A stretch of DNA of 64,000 nt from Xanthostigma xanthostigma (GCA_963575645.1 OY754470.1:29618501-29682500), one strand, 5' to 3'; positions 9,731 through 23,026 are shown, counted from the stretch's first letter. The notes: generated by a model from the letters alone, not told the origin. Program-made: numbers and translations.

Positions 9731-12700
9731 AGAAAAAAGTCAGAACTGAAGAACGTTTGAAAATTAAAATTGGTTTGTATAATATTGTACATTAACTTCC
9801 AATAACCTAACTACCTTGACACAATAAGACACCCACTGTACAAAATAACAGTTTCTATTTGTATATTGTGTAATTTCAAAACAAAGTGAACAAAATACTC
9901 TTTTTATGTGATTTATTTATTTAAAAAATAGATATTTATACATTTATTGTGTTTTTTGTCAGGTGAGGCAAAAAATTTACAGTGTCGCACTCATGGCTCT
10001 GCATCACAACGCGATGTCTATTGTGCGGTGGCCCTCGACCAAGAAGAGATTTTCCGCACAACGACGATGGAAAAAACTCTTTGGTATATTTATTTTCTTA
10101 TGTTCGTATAAATTTTAATTTTGACATAAAATTGACAATAAATTTCTGCTCAGTCCCTTCTTCGGAGAAGAGTTCCAATTTGAGGTACCACGACCGTTTC
10201 GATACTTGTCCATATATGTATACGATCGTGATAGACATCTTAAACAAGACAAAGTTTTGGGGAAGGTAGCCATCAAGCGAGAAGATCTGAATTCGTACCA
10301 TAATAAAGATCATTGGTTTCCGATACGTCCAGTCGATGCCGATAGTGAGGTTCAGGGCAAAGCAAACATTGAACTAAAATATGAGCCAGTGTTAAATAAA
10401 AACATGTCTCTCACCACTAACTTTTTGAGTATAAAAGTAATAGAGTGCTTTGACTTAACTTTAAAAAATAGGTGTTGTGATTCTTATGCGGCTGTCACAG
10501 TTACATATTCAAATGGTAGGAAACAAACCAAAAGGACAAAGGTCAAGAAAAAGACGACATGTCCCCGTTTCGACGAAGTGTTTGTGTTCGAAAGTTCTGA
10601 CTATAAAAGTGATAACCGGGCCAGTGACAGTGTTAGCGGGGCCGGTTATGTGGTGAGTCCTGTGGGAGAGGCCGATGCCTATGAGGTCAATGTAGCTTTA
10701 TGGCACGATACAGGAATGGGAGGAGACGATCTGTTTTTAGGTGAAGTTCGCATACCACTTCGAAGCAACACTCAGCAAATTAGATCTGCGAATGCATGGT
10801 ATGTCGAAAAACAAAACACACTCTAAACATAGTATTTTGTTTTTATTGTAAATCATATTATATTTGCTTTAAATGCATTTATAATTATTAGTGAACAAAA
10901 AAATGTGTAGAATATGTAGAAAATATTTTTATTTCAATTTTGTCAAGCACAAATGATGCGGCTGCAAGAGTTGTTGATAAAAAAATGTCTAGTTCCATTT
11001 TGTGTTACATTTTATCTCGATTTGATTTGAAGTTGCTTATTGACTATAATTAACTACATTTTGTTGCATTGGATAATTTTATATTATCGAAAATTGAGCA
11101 TAACCACCAAGTGCTTTATGATAATAGAATCATTACGGTCAACATTTCCAATTACGTTTTAGGTACTATTTACAACCTCGAAAAAGTAAAGAACGAGGCG
11201 CTATGAGAAAGGCTTCGTGTTCAACACCACCGGGGAGTAGATTGTCGACAGATAATTCTCTTGGCTCGCTAAGGTTACAAGTTCATTATATAGCAGATTA
11301 TATTTTTCCTACAAAATCTTACGACAGACTTAGAAATTTATTACTTCAAAGTATACAAATGCAAGTAAGTAATTTTTTTATTTATTGTTTTTTTTTTTTT
11401 AATTTTACAACTTTCTATAACACTTACGTTTCAACTTTTCAACGGAGATTAAATTGTTTAATTATTTTGTTTTAGCCTATTACATCTAGTGCAGTATATG
11501 TACTCGGTGAAATAGTTTCTAGCAAAATGGAGGCTGCTCAACCAGTCGTACGAGTGTTTATGCATCATGGTCAAATCATTCCTATTATTAGGCTATTGGC
11601 TACTTACGAAATATCCAAATTAACGTAAATATTTTGTTTTCATAGTTATGTATTGTAATTAGTTTTTGTCATATTGCATTCTTATTGATTTATTTTTTTA
11701 GTGATCCAACTACAATTTTTCGTGGCAACACGTTGGTTTCAAAAATGATGGATGAAACAATGCGATTATCAGGCCTACATTATTTACACAAAACATTGCG
11801 TCCGGCTATGGATTTAATTTTTAACGAGAAAAAACCCTGTGAAATAGATCCAACAAGAGTTAAAGATCCAGCGACAATCGAAATCAATCTGTCGAATCTA
11901 ATTGAATATGTGAATAAAGTTTTTGAGGCAATAACACAAAGTGCAGTCTACTGCCCATCACTTATGTGCCAAATATTCCACAATTTAAAAGAGTGTGCAA
12001 TGATTTACTTCCCTCAAAATAAGGAAGTGCGATACTCTGTTATATCTGGATTCATCTTCTTGCGATTTTTCGCTCCTGCCATTTTAGGTCCAAGACTATT
12101 TGATCTCACTACTGAACAAATTGTAAGTAAAAGTTATTACCCTTGAGAATTACCTGGCTTGTTATATGAACGGTCTTCCAGCTGACCTCATTCATTAACG
12201 AGGTGACCTGTACATCTAATGACCTGGTCTGCAAAATTATTAAAAAAATGAAACATGTCAATGCGGATAAATTATTGCATGATAAATTTCTTTTGCAGGA
12301 TTCTCAAACAAATCGCACACTCACTTTGATATCGAAAACTATCCAATCGTTAGGTAACTTGGTAAGTGCTCGAAACACATGCATGGACGAAGCTGCAAAT
12401 AGTTCTGTACTAGTTCATCCGTCTTGTAAAGAAGAATATATGGAACGTGTACATAAAGCTGTAGCGACTCCAGCTCACATACAAGCTATACGACAGTTCC
12501 TGGAAATTATATCAGCCAGTTCTAGGAACCCTGGAGAAAGAGGAGGGCCTATCGATACACCTGTTTTGCTTAAAGAAGGGTAACTAAATTTTAAAATTAC
12601 GCACAAATTTACTAATTTATTGTTCTCCCTAGCAATTCAAAATCACATAATCATTATTCACATACATTTTAAACCTTTAATACTCTATGAACATTATCGA

Positions 12701-15700
12701 TACGTAAGTTATTATGACTTGATTAATTTAAACGATTTTCTTCAATAATTTTTCAAAAAAATACAAATCGTCTTCGTCGTCTATTTTGGCCGCGAACAAA
12801 CAAACAAAGCACACAACAAATAGTATAACCATGTGATCGTACGATTATCAGTCGCACGACATTGTATGATTAAATATCGCACGTGTCCACATCAAGTGTA
12901 ACAACAACCTAACCCGTAAATTAACAAAAGTTTTATCACTATATCTTCTATATTACCTACATTCCATTCCTACATGATGTCTCATGCAAAAATAGACGGT
13001 TTATTTTTACGTGTGTAATCATATTTTTTAATTTAATATTCTCTTTGTTTTTTTTTGCTGCAATGAAGCAGGATTAGGTATGTTGTAATATTTTCTCGTT
13101 ATAATGTTTTAAAATGAAAATGATGCATAATTTTCCATTACAGAGTTATGATCAAAAGGGCACAAGGACGTAACCGTTTTGGAAGAAAAAATTTTAAACA
13201 ACGATACTTTAGACTGACGACACATGATCTCACTTATTCAAAGAATAAAGGTGCTTTTTATTTCCATTTTTTAGTTACTTTTTTGACGTGATAACGTCTT
13301 ATAAATTGATGAATCACCAATCTTATAAATTGATAAAACACCGGCTGCATGCACGAAAAAGTGTAACGGTCGTAACGCGTAACGTTCCGCCTGACCCTGT
13401 GCGTGCTTTTTGCTAATTTCTCGCTCAATTTAAATCAGATCGGTTTGAAACCAGTCTTAAACGAAAGAGGAGAACATTTTACATAGATTTCGTATAACAG
13501 AATTTGCCTAAACAGTTTTTTTATACAAATTTATATAGAAAAATAGCTGTATAAATGCAATGTTGTCTAATGCATGGCGCGACGCGGTCGGTCGTCTTTG
13601 TTTGCCGTACATGGAAATTAGAATATAACGTATGTCTTGTCTTAACATGAAAACGGCTGCATTTCTAATGTTTAATTCAATTTTTTGACATTAGTATTTT
13701 GTGAAATGCAACGCCTTCTAAGTTAAGTATTGGAATAACTAATTATTATTAGAACATAATACTTTGACAGTTGCAAACGTCACTTTTGACATTTCTTATC
13801 ATTCCGAGACCAAGGATAAGCGGATTGAAACCAAATTTTGGGAGGTTTAGGTTATGTATTACGGAATACGTTATCACGTAAAACTATCGTCCGTAAACCG
13901 ACTTTACAGACAACCAATTTTTTTTAAATCCGTATTTTTGATGTGTAAACATCTTAGCTCTCAGTGCACGGTAGGGTTTGTATGAGACTTCGCACATCAG
14001 ACGTCAAGTTTTAAGTCTCAGTAACGTGCCTCCGCTTGGGTAAACAACATCGGTACTTGTATCAGTCAATTGTTTTTGAGTAACATTTGAAAGTGTGAAA
14101 CCAAACTGATATGAGCTCATACGTTTACACATCAATCTCGTGAATACCGCGTCATTCACATTTTTTTCCATATTTTTATGGTGCGTCAGTATAAACTATT
14201 TAAATTATATTTTTTGCTAGTTTTTATTCAATAAAGTTACTTTTTTTTCCTCCAGGGAAGGATCCCTTATGCACCATACCATTATCGGATATACTGGCAG
14301 TTGAACGTTTAACAGAAGAATCGTTTAAAAAGAAGAATATGTTCCAAGTTGTCCAGCGGGAACGAGCTTTATATGTTCAAGCAGGCAACTGCGTTGAACA
14401 AAAAGAATGGGTTGATTTACTTACTAAGTTGTGCGGTAATGCAGGCCGATTAGAAAGTTACCATCCTGGGGCTTACATCAATCAACATTGGCTATGGTGA
14501 GTTACACGAAAATTAACCTCACTTAATTTTGAAATATACCACATCGGAGCACTTCAAATGTACAGAAATCTACGGAATGCTTTTTCAATCGCCAATATAA
14601 AGCCGACGATAAATCAGGCTCTTATCGACAAGTGAAAAAGCATTCCACTGACTTACATTTATATGCCCCGATATCGTTAAATCAAAATTGGCCGATGGAA
14701 AAACGCCCTTAGAATTTGAAACATGGTAACATTTAGAAATTGAGAAAACGAAACACCTACAAATAATAGTCTTCCGATCTTCCGAAGGATAATTAAGTCT
14801 GAAACATTTATTTTTTTATTTTTCAGCTGCAAAACTTCAGGCGAACATTCGGCCGGTTGTACGCAAGTTTCAAAGTGCAGTAGCGATTTCGACTGGAGTG
14901 GTTTACCGCGAACTTGCACCATTGACGAAGAACGAGAACTGGAACGAATCCATTCTTTAGTTGTGAGTCACATGCAACGTTTAGATGTTCTTCTGGCACA
15001 AATGTGTGAATGTACGGCTGCAGCTGAAAGCAAAGGTAACTAAAATAAGCATCGTCTTTTTAAGTTGTGTACCTAATTGTTACTATCTGAACAGTTATTG
15101 AATATACGTTAATTAACTAGTACTCAATAGTTATTTCAATAAACTAATGTAAATAACACGGTATTTTTGTCTAATTTTTTAATGCTTAGCTGACAATACG
15201 AAATACAGAAATAATTAATAATTCCCTTCAGGGAACTATTAGTTAAGAAGTTATGATCTGCAGTTGGGAACCATTTAAATATCTTAAATTACTTGATTTT
15301 GATTTTTCACAGAATAATATGTAACCAAAGAGAATTAATCATTGGTATATTGATTTTAAGCTTTCAAAATGACGTGGTACTATTACAACATTTTACCAAC
15401 TTTTTATTTGTGTTTGCACGAGGTGAAAACTTCGCAGTCATTTATTAATTTATAAACGTTTTTTTTTTTTATTATTATTATAAAGAAAATCACGATTAAC
15501 AGTATTCATTGACAGTACGATTCATCTACTTGTTTCTCACGTGTTAGTTAGTAAGTTTCGCCGCCAGATAGAGTAGTCCATATCGCGGATCCCCATAATT
15601 TTACAATTTTTTGTCAATATACAGTCTGAAAAAATTGGTCAATAATAATTTTAGAAAATAGATCTTACTTGTTGTAAAATTGAGGTTATAAAATCAATTC

Positions 15701-16161
15701 ATCACCTCAGTCCTTTACCAAACTCATTAACGAAAGCTCGTATGATTTTTTCTAGATACAGCAACATCTACTGAGGGATGCATATCGGTCAGGAGAGATA
15801 TGAAATCATCTGATACGTCGACATTGGTTAAAAATTATGATATCGACGTGTGTTTTATGCCGGCAGAATGGGTTGTAGAAGATGTTCATTCGTGTTTGAA
15901 GACATTATCGCAACTCAGAGATGTGACATGTGCTCTAGAGAAAGAACATCGAACTTACCTTCGAGCACTGGCAAGAGAGACTAAATATGGCAGCAAGTAA
16001 GTACAAACTCTAAAGTTTTTTTAAAAGAATTTTTTTGAATCGGCGTCATATATTTATCTTTTATTTTTAGGCAAGCTCCAATTGGGGATGATAATTATCT
16101 CCATTTAGCAGCCAGAATGAACTTTGATCAGTCAATTCCAAGAAGATGTCTAGATACTTAA
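9718..16161 (+). CDS. RasGAP1: GAP1-family Ras GTPase-activating protein (RASA3/RasGAP1-like)
   Basis: It stimulates GTP hydrolysis by Ras (and possibly Rap) at the plasma membrane. Coding exons: 9718-9772, 9963-10083, 10154-10798, 11163-11364, 11476-11624, 11702-12122, 12299-12579, 13144-13250, 14256-14496, 14827-15035, 15756-15996 and 16071-16161. All are bounded by GT-AG and keep phase, giving about 920 aa. Order of domains: C2A (~10-125, [13 protein letters not shown]), C2B (~140-260), RasGAP (~330-590) with arginine finger R398 in [11 protein letters not shown] and FLRFFAPAI near 511-519, PH (~621-724, [20 protein letters not shown]), and a BTK zinc motif (HW-L-CC...C). This is the exact GAP1 layout; human RASA3 is 834 aa. 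The start is the first ATG in frame with the C2A exon. The gene looks intact. Intron 8 holds a dispersed repeat. AATAAA lies 40 nt after the stop. Confidence 0.95.
12182..12298 (+). other. RasGAP1: Possible in-frame alternative extension of RasGAP1 exon 7
   Basis: The acceptor GGTCTTCCAG lies just before 12182. The 117 nt from there to the main exon 7 start are open and in frame, adding 39 codons ([20 protein letters not shown] and onward). The insertion would fall inside the RasGAP domain after TTEQI. The main acceptor TTTCTTTTGCAG at 12298 is stronger. Openness by chance over 39 codons in AT-rich DNA is possible. Confidence 0.35.
13410..13852 (-). repeat. Dispersed repeat in RasGAP1 intron 8
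   Basis: This is an inverted, diverged copy of 1670-2110. Shared landmarks include CTCCCAAAATTTGGTTTC, GGCGTTGCATTTCACAAAAT and ATCTATGTAAAAT-TTCTCCTC (read on the minus strand). No coding potential was seen. Confidence 0.7.
15606..15650 (+). repeat. Diverged fragment of short retroposon-like family
   Basis: ATTTTTTGTCAATATACAGT followed by CTGAAAAAATTGGTC matches the 3' half of the units at 26.7 and 59.9 kb. It lies in RasGAP1 intron 10. Confidence 0.55.
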
Positions 16162-16200
16162 GGTAATAATTTTATAACGCTTACATATTTTGACCCAAAA

Positions 16201-16206
16201 AATAAA
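16201..16206 (+). terminator. Candidate poly(A) signal for RasGAP1
   Basis: AATAAA lies 40 nt past the RasGAP1 stop codon. Other AATAAA copies occur further downstream in this AT-rich DNA, so the used site is uncertain. Confidence 0.4.
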
Positions 16207-16991
16207 ATGGGACAGTTTACTGTGAGAAGATTGAATCGTCCAAATTCCTTTGTTAGATTTTTAAACTCGATTGTATTATTGCGTGTAATTCGTCAGATTC
16301 AAATATAAACGCCACTTCTTCAATACCGCGCAAGTGCTGGAAACAAAATATTGCACAGCGCAAACAATATTACCCTTCGATTAGCTAATTTAAACGAACA
16401 CAAATCTATGGCTATTCGTCAATGAGTTCGTAGTTCACGCCTGGAGAAATGTTGCTATTTCAAGCAATAGGTCATATGCATGTATTTTTTTTATATTTTT
16501 AATAGATTACTTAGTCAACCATAATACGGGAAAAAATTTATAATCATTTAAAAATGTAATATTACCATAAGAAAAAAAATATTAAATTTCACACTCAAAA
16601 ATTGACAGTTTAAACAAATGGCCATGTTGGCGGGCTTATGTGACGTCATGATATATGATGCATGTCAACCTTGATGTCAAGTTGTCAATGTTCTAAATGA
16701 AGTTTATTTGTTGTTTTCTCTAAATACTGACATAAATCTTACTGTGAGACGACACAGTCGTCATGGAAACTGTTGTTTTCATATACTGTAACGTCACGCT
16801 GCGTTTTGAAAATTCGAAAATAGCGCCTATTTTCTACATTTCTTTCTTATAATTTGTATTTTTTTCAGTGATTAGATTAATAAAATAATCATTACGATAT
16901 AATCAGGTACTAAAATAAATTTCGAAACAAAAATTTAAACCAATTTGGAGTCTCATGCATATGACCTATTGCACGAAATTCCAGAGTGAAC

Positions 16992-17394
16992 TTAAAACCG
17001 CTACACACAGGGCTGGTTTTGCCGATGGAATCATTGCGGGCTTGAGTATGTGGTCACAAAATGGATTTCAAAATTAGAACCGGGGCTATTTTTTGTGCTT
17101 GACCAAGAACCAATCAGAAAGTAGTATCTTGTCGCATGGACGACATAGGCAAACGCCCACAGAACAAACATGGCGCCATAATGTGTTATGTTCAGAGACA
17201 AACGTTCACATTTGTTAACATTCAAGTTGTCACTGCGCGCGCACCTACAAAACCAGCTTCAATACACGCATCATGTGAAGCGAACATATAAAAGTCATCA
17301 TGAAACCCAGCACCACAACTTGCTTGAACAGCGAAATCAAGCAAGGAACTAGTGCAAGCCAGCCTTGTGTGCAGCAACCTTTGATGTTGAAGCG
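16992..17394. mobile_element. MITE family with CTACACACA(A)GGCTGG ends, copy 1
   Basis: The left end TTAAAACCGCTACACACAGG pairs with the right end GCCTTGTGTGCAGCAACCTT. Related copies lie at 27080-27532 (inverted) and 55580-55974. The three share internal blocks such as AAAATTAGARCCG-GGCT and CAAACGTTCAC. The ends resemble hAT-type non-autonomous elements, but I saw no certain 8-bp duplication. Confidence 0.7.
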
Positions 17395-18278
17395 ACGATC
17401 AGCGGTTTAGCAGTTTCACCTACATTATCTTACTCGAAAATTTAAAAATATACACCTCCAACGTTTCTGTTTAAAATATAAATAACAAGGGAATCTTTTG
17501 TTTAGATAGAATTTTGCTGTATTGCTTTTCATATTAAAAGTGTTATATCTTTTCAGATAAAACTCAAATTGGACGTGATAATTTATTAAGCCAAATACAT
17601 TTTCAGTCTTAAGTTATCGAGACACTTGCATAAAATAATTTTTTTACCATTTGTTATTTTTTATTATATTTTTTTTACTATTTCAACAAAAGCATTTATG
17701 TAATGTAAAATATTTTATATTGAACATTTACTTCAGTATCTGAAGAATCATTCAAGCTATATTTAAAAAATAATATATTGTTTAAATTGTATGTGTCTTT
17801 AAAAAAAAATGCTCATTAGTGTCAATATAAATATATTTTATTATTGTTGTGGTTTAAATATCATCGAATTATAAAAATGCTCATTTAAATTGATCTTTTT
17901 TAAATGTTGTATACAATAATTAATATTTATATTTGTATAAATAAATTATAAAAATTGGCCAAAATAGGAAAATTTTAAAATCAAAATAGAAATAAAGAAA
18001 TGAGCATTTAAAGAGCTGTTAAGATTGTTAATAATAACTCTTATTTTTTTAATAAAATATTTAAGTATTTAATATAAAAAATAAATTATAATTCTAAATT
18101 CAAAATTCTCCAATTAAATTTAAGAAAGGAGTAGTATTAAGAAAATTGTTTCTAAATCCGTCGTTTCAATTAGCATATTTTGTTAATTCTAAGAATTAAC
18201 ATTAATGTAATGTTATGCAGTACTCTGTACTTTATTTGAGGTGGGAGAGAATTAAATGATCTTTTTCAATTTTTAATA
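17395..18278. other. AT-rich intergenic DNA, nothing recognised
   Basis: Very AT-rich with no open frame of note and no clear repeat. It could include the distal 3' UTR of RasGAP1 if a downstream poly(A) site is used. Confidence 0.5.
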
Positions 18279-19573
18279 CAGTAGCACCCCGAAGTTACGC
18301 GATAGATAGGGTCGACAAAGAACTCAAAGTACACATTTTTTATACAAAATAATCCGTGAAAACTTCAGTTAATTGGGACCGACATCGTATATCTAGGGCC
18401 TATGGGCTATGTGCAAGGAGGCGGAGTTACAAATTTATCGATGCGAGCGTTTGTGGTGAGCACTAAGGAAAACTTCAAACTCAAATTTTCCGTATGTCAG
18501 TGAGCAATGTTTATTAAGAAGTTTTTTAATTACAAAGAAGACATGGGAAAAATTAGGCGATCTGGAAATGCTTGTTGTGTTCCGGTCTGTTGCGCTGATG
18601 GCGATTTTAGTAAACTATAGATCATTGGCGCCATAATTTGACATTACGCTGTCAGTGTAAACAAATTAATTTTTTTATATATTGTACGTCATAATTGATA
18701 AATAAATAATTCTCACGTACCTTTTATGTTATGCTATTTATATAATGGCTTGCAATCAGAATTTTATTGTATATAAAATTAACAGCAGTTTTCCTTATTA
18801 CATTTTTTTTTATACATCATGGCCAACTAAATTTTTTGACGTGTTACCATTTAAACATGTCGCGATTGCCATAAAAAGTGAGTTAAATAATTATCTATTA
18901 CCCACTAGCGGCGCTAGTAGGCATCATGCACACAGCCTATAGCAATAGAGGCACAAACGCGGGAACGCTCAATCAGTTATGCGATTACCTATTAAGTAGA
19001 GAATTTTAGTAATTTCGGCGACATGACATAGTCTTGTCCTGAACGCCAATCACCTTAGCTATGACACTGTTCGGTACTGGCGGTATATAAAAACACTACT
19101 TTTTTAAGGAATTGCATTCAAAACAATTTTTCGTTTATCTGTTTCTCGGTCTTATGTCAATTCGTATGAAATATATCTACACATGTTAAAGGCCGCGCAC
19201 ATCTGAACCTGCACGACCAGCAAAGCACGAAGCAAAAACGGCTGTTCGCAAAGATACCCATTTTATTTAATGGAGTAGCACACACTAGACCAGCACCTGC
19301 AGCCAGTCAGTCGGACGCCTGCAATTTCTGTCTAGCTGTACTGGACTGATCTAGTATGTCGTTTTCATTAATTAATTTGCATTGATAAAACTACTTGAAA
19401 ACTGTAAAATGTCTACCACACATTGCGAAACATGCACTAATATGTGCTGGTTTAGTGTGCGAAATCGTACAGGTTGCAGGCTTGTGCGACGTTTTTTGAA
19501 ATGCGGGCGAAGCGAGAGAGAAATTTAAGTCGACCCCATAACTCCCAAGTTCGCGTGTATCGGGGTATTACTG
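18279..19573. mobile_element. pogo/Tigger-like TA element hosting other insertions (1295 bp)
   Basis: The left end CAGTAGCACCCCGAAGTTAC and the right end GCGTGTATCGGGGTATTACTG are imperfect inverted repeats flanked by TA. CAGTNNNACCCCG ends with TA duplications are typical of pogo/Tigger elements. Just inside both ends lies a GGGTCGAC / GTCGACCCC pair. It contains a THAP-MITE (18400-18942) and a segment (19190-19500) related to the MITE at 51.4 kb, so most of its length is foreign. No transposase was seen. Confidence 0.7.
18400..18942 (+). mobile_element. THAP-MITE family, copy A, nested in pogo-like element
   Basis: The ends CTATGGGCTATGTGCAAGG and GCACACAGCCTATAG are inverted. Just inside the right end is CACTAGCGGCGCTAGTAGGC. 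ATG at 18543 opens [20 protein letters not shown] followed by DFSK. The CCVPxC pattern is that of a THAP zinc finger start, as in P-element-type transposases. The frame stops soon after, so only the first few codons of the presumed gene are kept. The other copies are at 40644-41768 and 56728-57176. Confidence 0.7.
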
Positions 19574-22500
19574 TATATTGTTACCTCTTCTTAAACAAAA
19601 CGTGAAATATTCCAATTGATCGTACAATATGTTAAAATATTTTTAGTGTTGTGAACATTTTAAAAATTAAGCCTAGGATAATGTAAATACTTAAAACTTT
19701 AACATTTATTTTACTGACTGCATTTAAAACGAATTTATTTCTGTTTTGTTGTTTAGAATAGACAATTAAAATAAACTCGAGTCGCAGTGCCAAACCATAC
19801 CGACAAAATAGTGTATTTGCTAATACTGTGCATTGTGGCTTTATTATGTGAACTTTGTTTTTGGATAAAATAAAAAATTCAACCACTTAATACACCCCTT
19901 AAAATGATATTTTTCATAATTTCAATATTTGCCCTCCGCTTTATCAATTTAGCATCTACAACATTCAGTAAGTGATTACCTGCTAACAAGTGTTTTCCTC
20001 AAATTTATAAATCGGTCGATTTATTTTGTTAAAATTTTAGCAGCGCATTTTAAATTTCAATTTTAAAATCATTGTGAGAATGATTTCGGTATTTTTGGGC
20101 CCAAAAAATTTTTAAAAACCACCATAAAATGGCCTGATTGTGTCAATTTTAAGTAAGCTTTATATGGTGTGTACCGAATTTCGATAAAATCAGTGAAATC
20201 TTTCGAAAATCGCACACATCACTACTTAATTTATTATAATTCTAGGAGGTTGTGAAACGTCGAGAAATTTTGGTTTGATCATTGATCCCTAGGCCCCACC
20301 ATCTGATCGACGTCAGTAGTGTTTGTTCCATATTAGACCAAATACACTAAAAAAAGTATTGTTTGGCATTTTGGACTAACGTGAAGGAAATTTTTACTTT
20401 AAAAAATAAATGTTTCCGTGCAGTAGTGGATCAAAAATATAAATTATACTATTTTTTCAATCAACCGTCTCGTAAATAAAATATTGTGAAATAGACTGAA
20501 TATTTTTTCCTTTTATTGTATCGGTTTAAAAAAAAAAAGAAACTGGTATACTACTTCAAATTGAAAAATGTACAAAAATAAGTTTAAAAATATTTATGAT
20601 TTTTGAATTTGACAACTGATGAAATACAATAAAATAATACAAAAAATTAACCGTTGTTATTTTTATCCTGGAATTCAAAAATAAATTTTAATTTCAAGCT
20701 GTTGAGTCTGATATCAACAACTTTTCACGTCTAAAAGGTTAATAGGATCTTTGCATGAAATTCTGAGCAAAATAACGCCTAAATCATCTTCATTCTGGTT
20801 TCAAATAAACTATCGTTTTAGTTTGTATGAAGTATAGTTAACGTTATAAAGGCATCTCTGATAAAGGTCCCTTCTTTTTCCATTAAAAAAAAATAAAACA
20901 GAAATCTGTGAGATATTGTTTACATACGACTTACAACTGAGGTTATTCTTATAGAAAAAACCGCGCTGAATCGATTCCGACCACTCCATCTATATCATTC
21001 GTCGTTTAGAAGTGGCGTTTTTAAGTTTTTCTAGTTCTCTAATAATAAATAAACGCTTCAATAAATAAGCCATATTTTTCAAAATGGTTACGACGCACGC
21101 ATCTTTGTGCCCAACAAAACGGGGACAACCTCGTACTATTTACTTGATAATGACATAACATATTTCCATAGTGACATAACATAACGCCAGGACTGACCTC
21201 AAAATTTGTTAAAATTTAATAAAACTTTAAAAGCCCGTTTCTCTTTCATTTTTGAGTTTTGAGAAAAAGATTACATGAAATATTTGTTTGTCTATTTGAT
21301 TTCTACACTCTGTTAAAAAAAAGAATCAACTTAAAAATCATCTGTATATAGCATGTTTCTCAGAAAGAAGTAGGCTTTTAAACAGTGAAAACAATCAAAT
21401 CGGTCCAACAGTTCTTGAGATTACTGGCTACAAACAAAAATACAAACTTTATTTTCAATTGAAACCAATAATATTGAAAATTGGCGATGTGTTAATGAAA
21501 AAAATATATTAGCATTGTAGGCAATTGTTTAACAGTTATTAGCATAAATTATTTTCAAAATAGTCTGATGATCCATAACATTATTTGACGAATCAAAGGC
21601 CAGGTCTTGCGGTCAGGAACCACAAATCTTGTCAGCTAACAAGGGGTAAAGTAAAGAAAATCAATTATCAATTGCGCTGTCGTCATGTGGTTGATTAGAA
21701 TATTAATTCAATTCTCTGATAACAGTATTCAAAACAATTCACATTTTAATATACATCTATGAATATTGACAAAACTCTATCAGCGCCAGTCTACTGTTGA
21801 CCGCTAGACAGTCAGTTGTTACATGAATAATTTTGTTTTAAAATATTTACCGATTTAATCTGTTTTTTTTTTTTCAACATTGATTACAATTTGTGTTCGA
21901 GTTGTTTTGAAGTTATGAGTTTTTGGATTACATTTCAATTTTTTCAGGATAACTTAAACTTGTGAGTATTAATTTTCATAATTATTTTGATGTTATTTTA
22001 CCTTGCCGTTAATACGTTTCCAGAATTTACAAGTAATCTTTTTCTAAAATAACTTTTCGATGAAAAAATTGAAATTAAAATTTTGTATGTTTGAATCATC
22101 TCTATCTTGACATGAGATAAAAAATATTTTTTAAGTTCGAATCCAGACTTCTTATCTGAAATTGTTGTCTCATTTTTTTAATGTCAATCATTTTTACTCT
22201 TAATTCGATGTGCAGTTGTGCCTAGCTTACTAAGAACCGAGTTTGTCAACTAATACGTTGCAGAAAACATTGTTAAAAAATTTGATTTAACAATGACTTT
22301 AAATTGTGATCTTAAAATTGCAGTTTTTACACATGCAGGAATAATCTAATGTCATTGTGATACTCCCTGTTATGTAGATTGTAGAGTATTAGATTGTGTC
22401 ACACAAAAATATATGATTGATCTACATACATAAATATCGTTTCTCGAACTAAATTTTGATCAATATGCGTAGAAAAATGTAGTTAAGAAATGCAAATTGT

Positions 22501-23026
22501 GCAAAAAAAAACTATGTTTAAAACACGTATGCAGAGTTTACAAAAAATATCGTTTCATTTGGTAATTTTCCGAACAGAATCGATTGAAAATTCTGCAACG
22601 TTTTTCTTATGGAGAAATATGTGTGGTCACAGTCTAAGGTCATCGTCAAATCAGATTATTTGACAATGCTTTCTGTAACCAACCGTAAGAATCGTCCTTG
22701 CAAACTAAAAATTGACCAGCCTTTTAAAATACGAAATAATTAAATAAATATGTCAAACTGCGTGTGACGTCAAACGTTACATTAAGATCGTTTCCATAAA
22801 CACGTGGTTTACATAATTTACTTAGGTTTTCAGGCACGCCCTGCCCCTTCGTACGATAGATAAGTAGATAATAGACGCTCTTCATCCTTTTTAAATTAAT
22901 TACATGTAACGTCGTGAGCAAAAATGCTTTATATAAAATATAAATATTCCAAAATTTATTTTTGGCCGTATTTCATTAATTACTGCTGGATTTTTGTTCA
23001 GAATTTACCGCGCTGTTACACCCCAC
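19574..23026. other. Intergenic AT-rich DNA, no gene
   Basis: No supported exon on either strand. Some stretches look like decayed repeat modules: 20940-21050 (ACCGCGCTGAATCGATTCCG) resembles 46510-46560, and 21390-21450 has a GTCCAACAGTTCTTGAGATT module of the kind seen in repeat tails. Confidence 0.5.
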
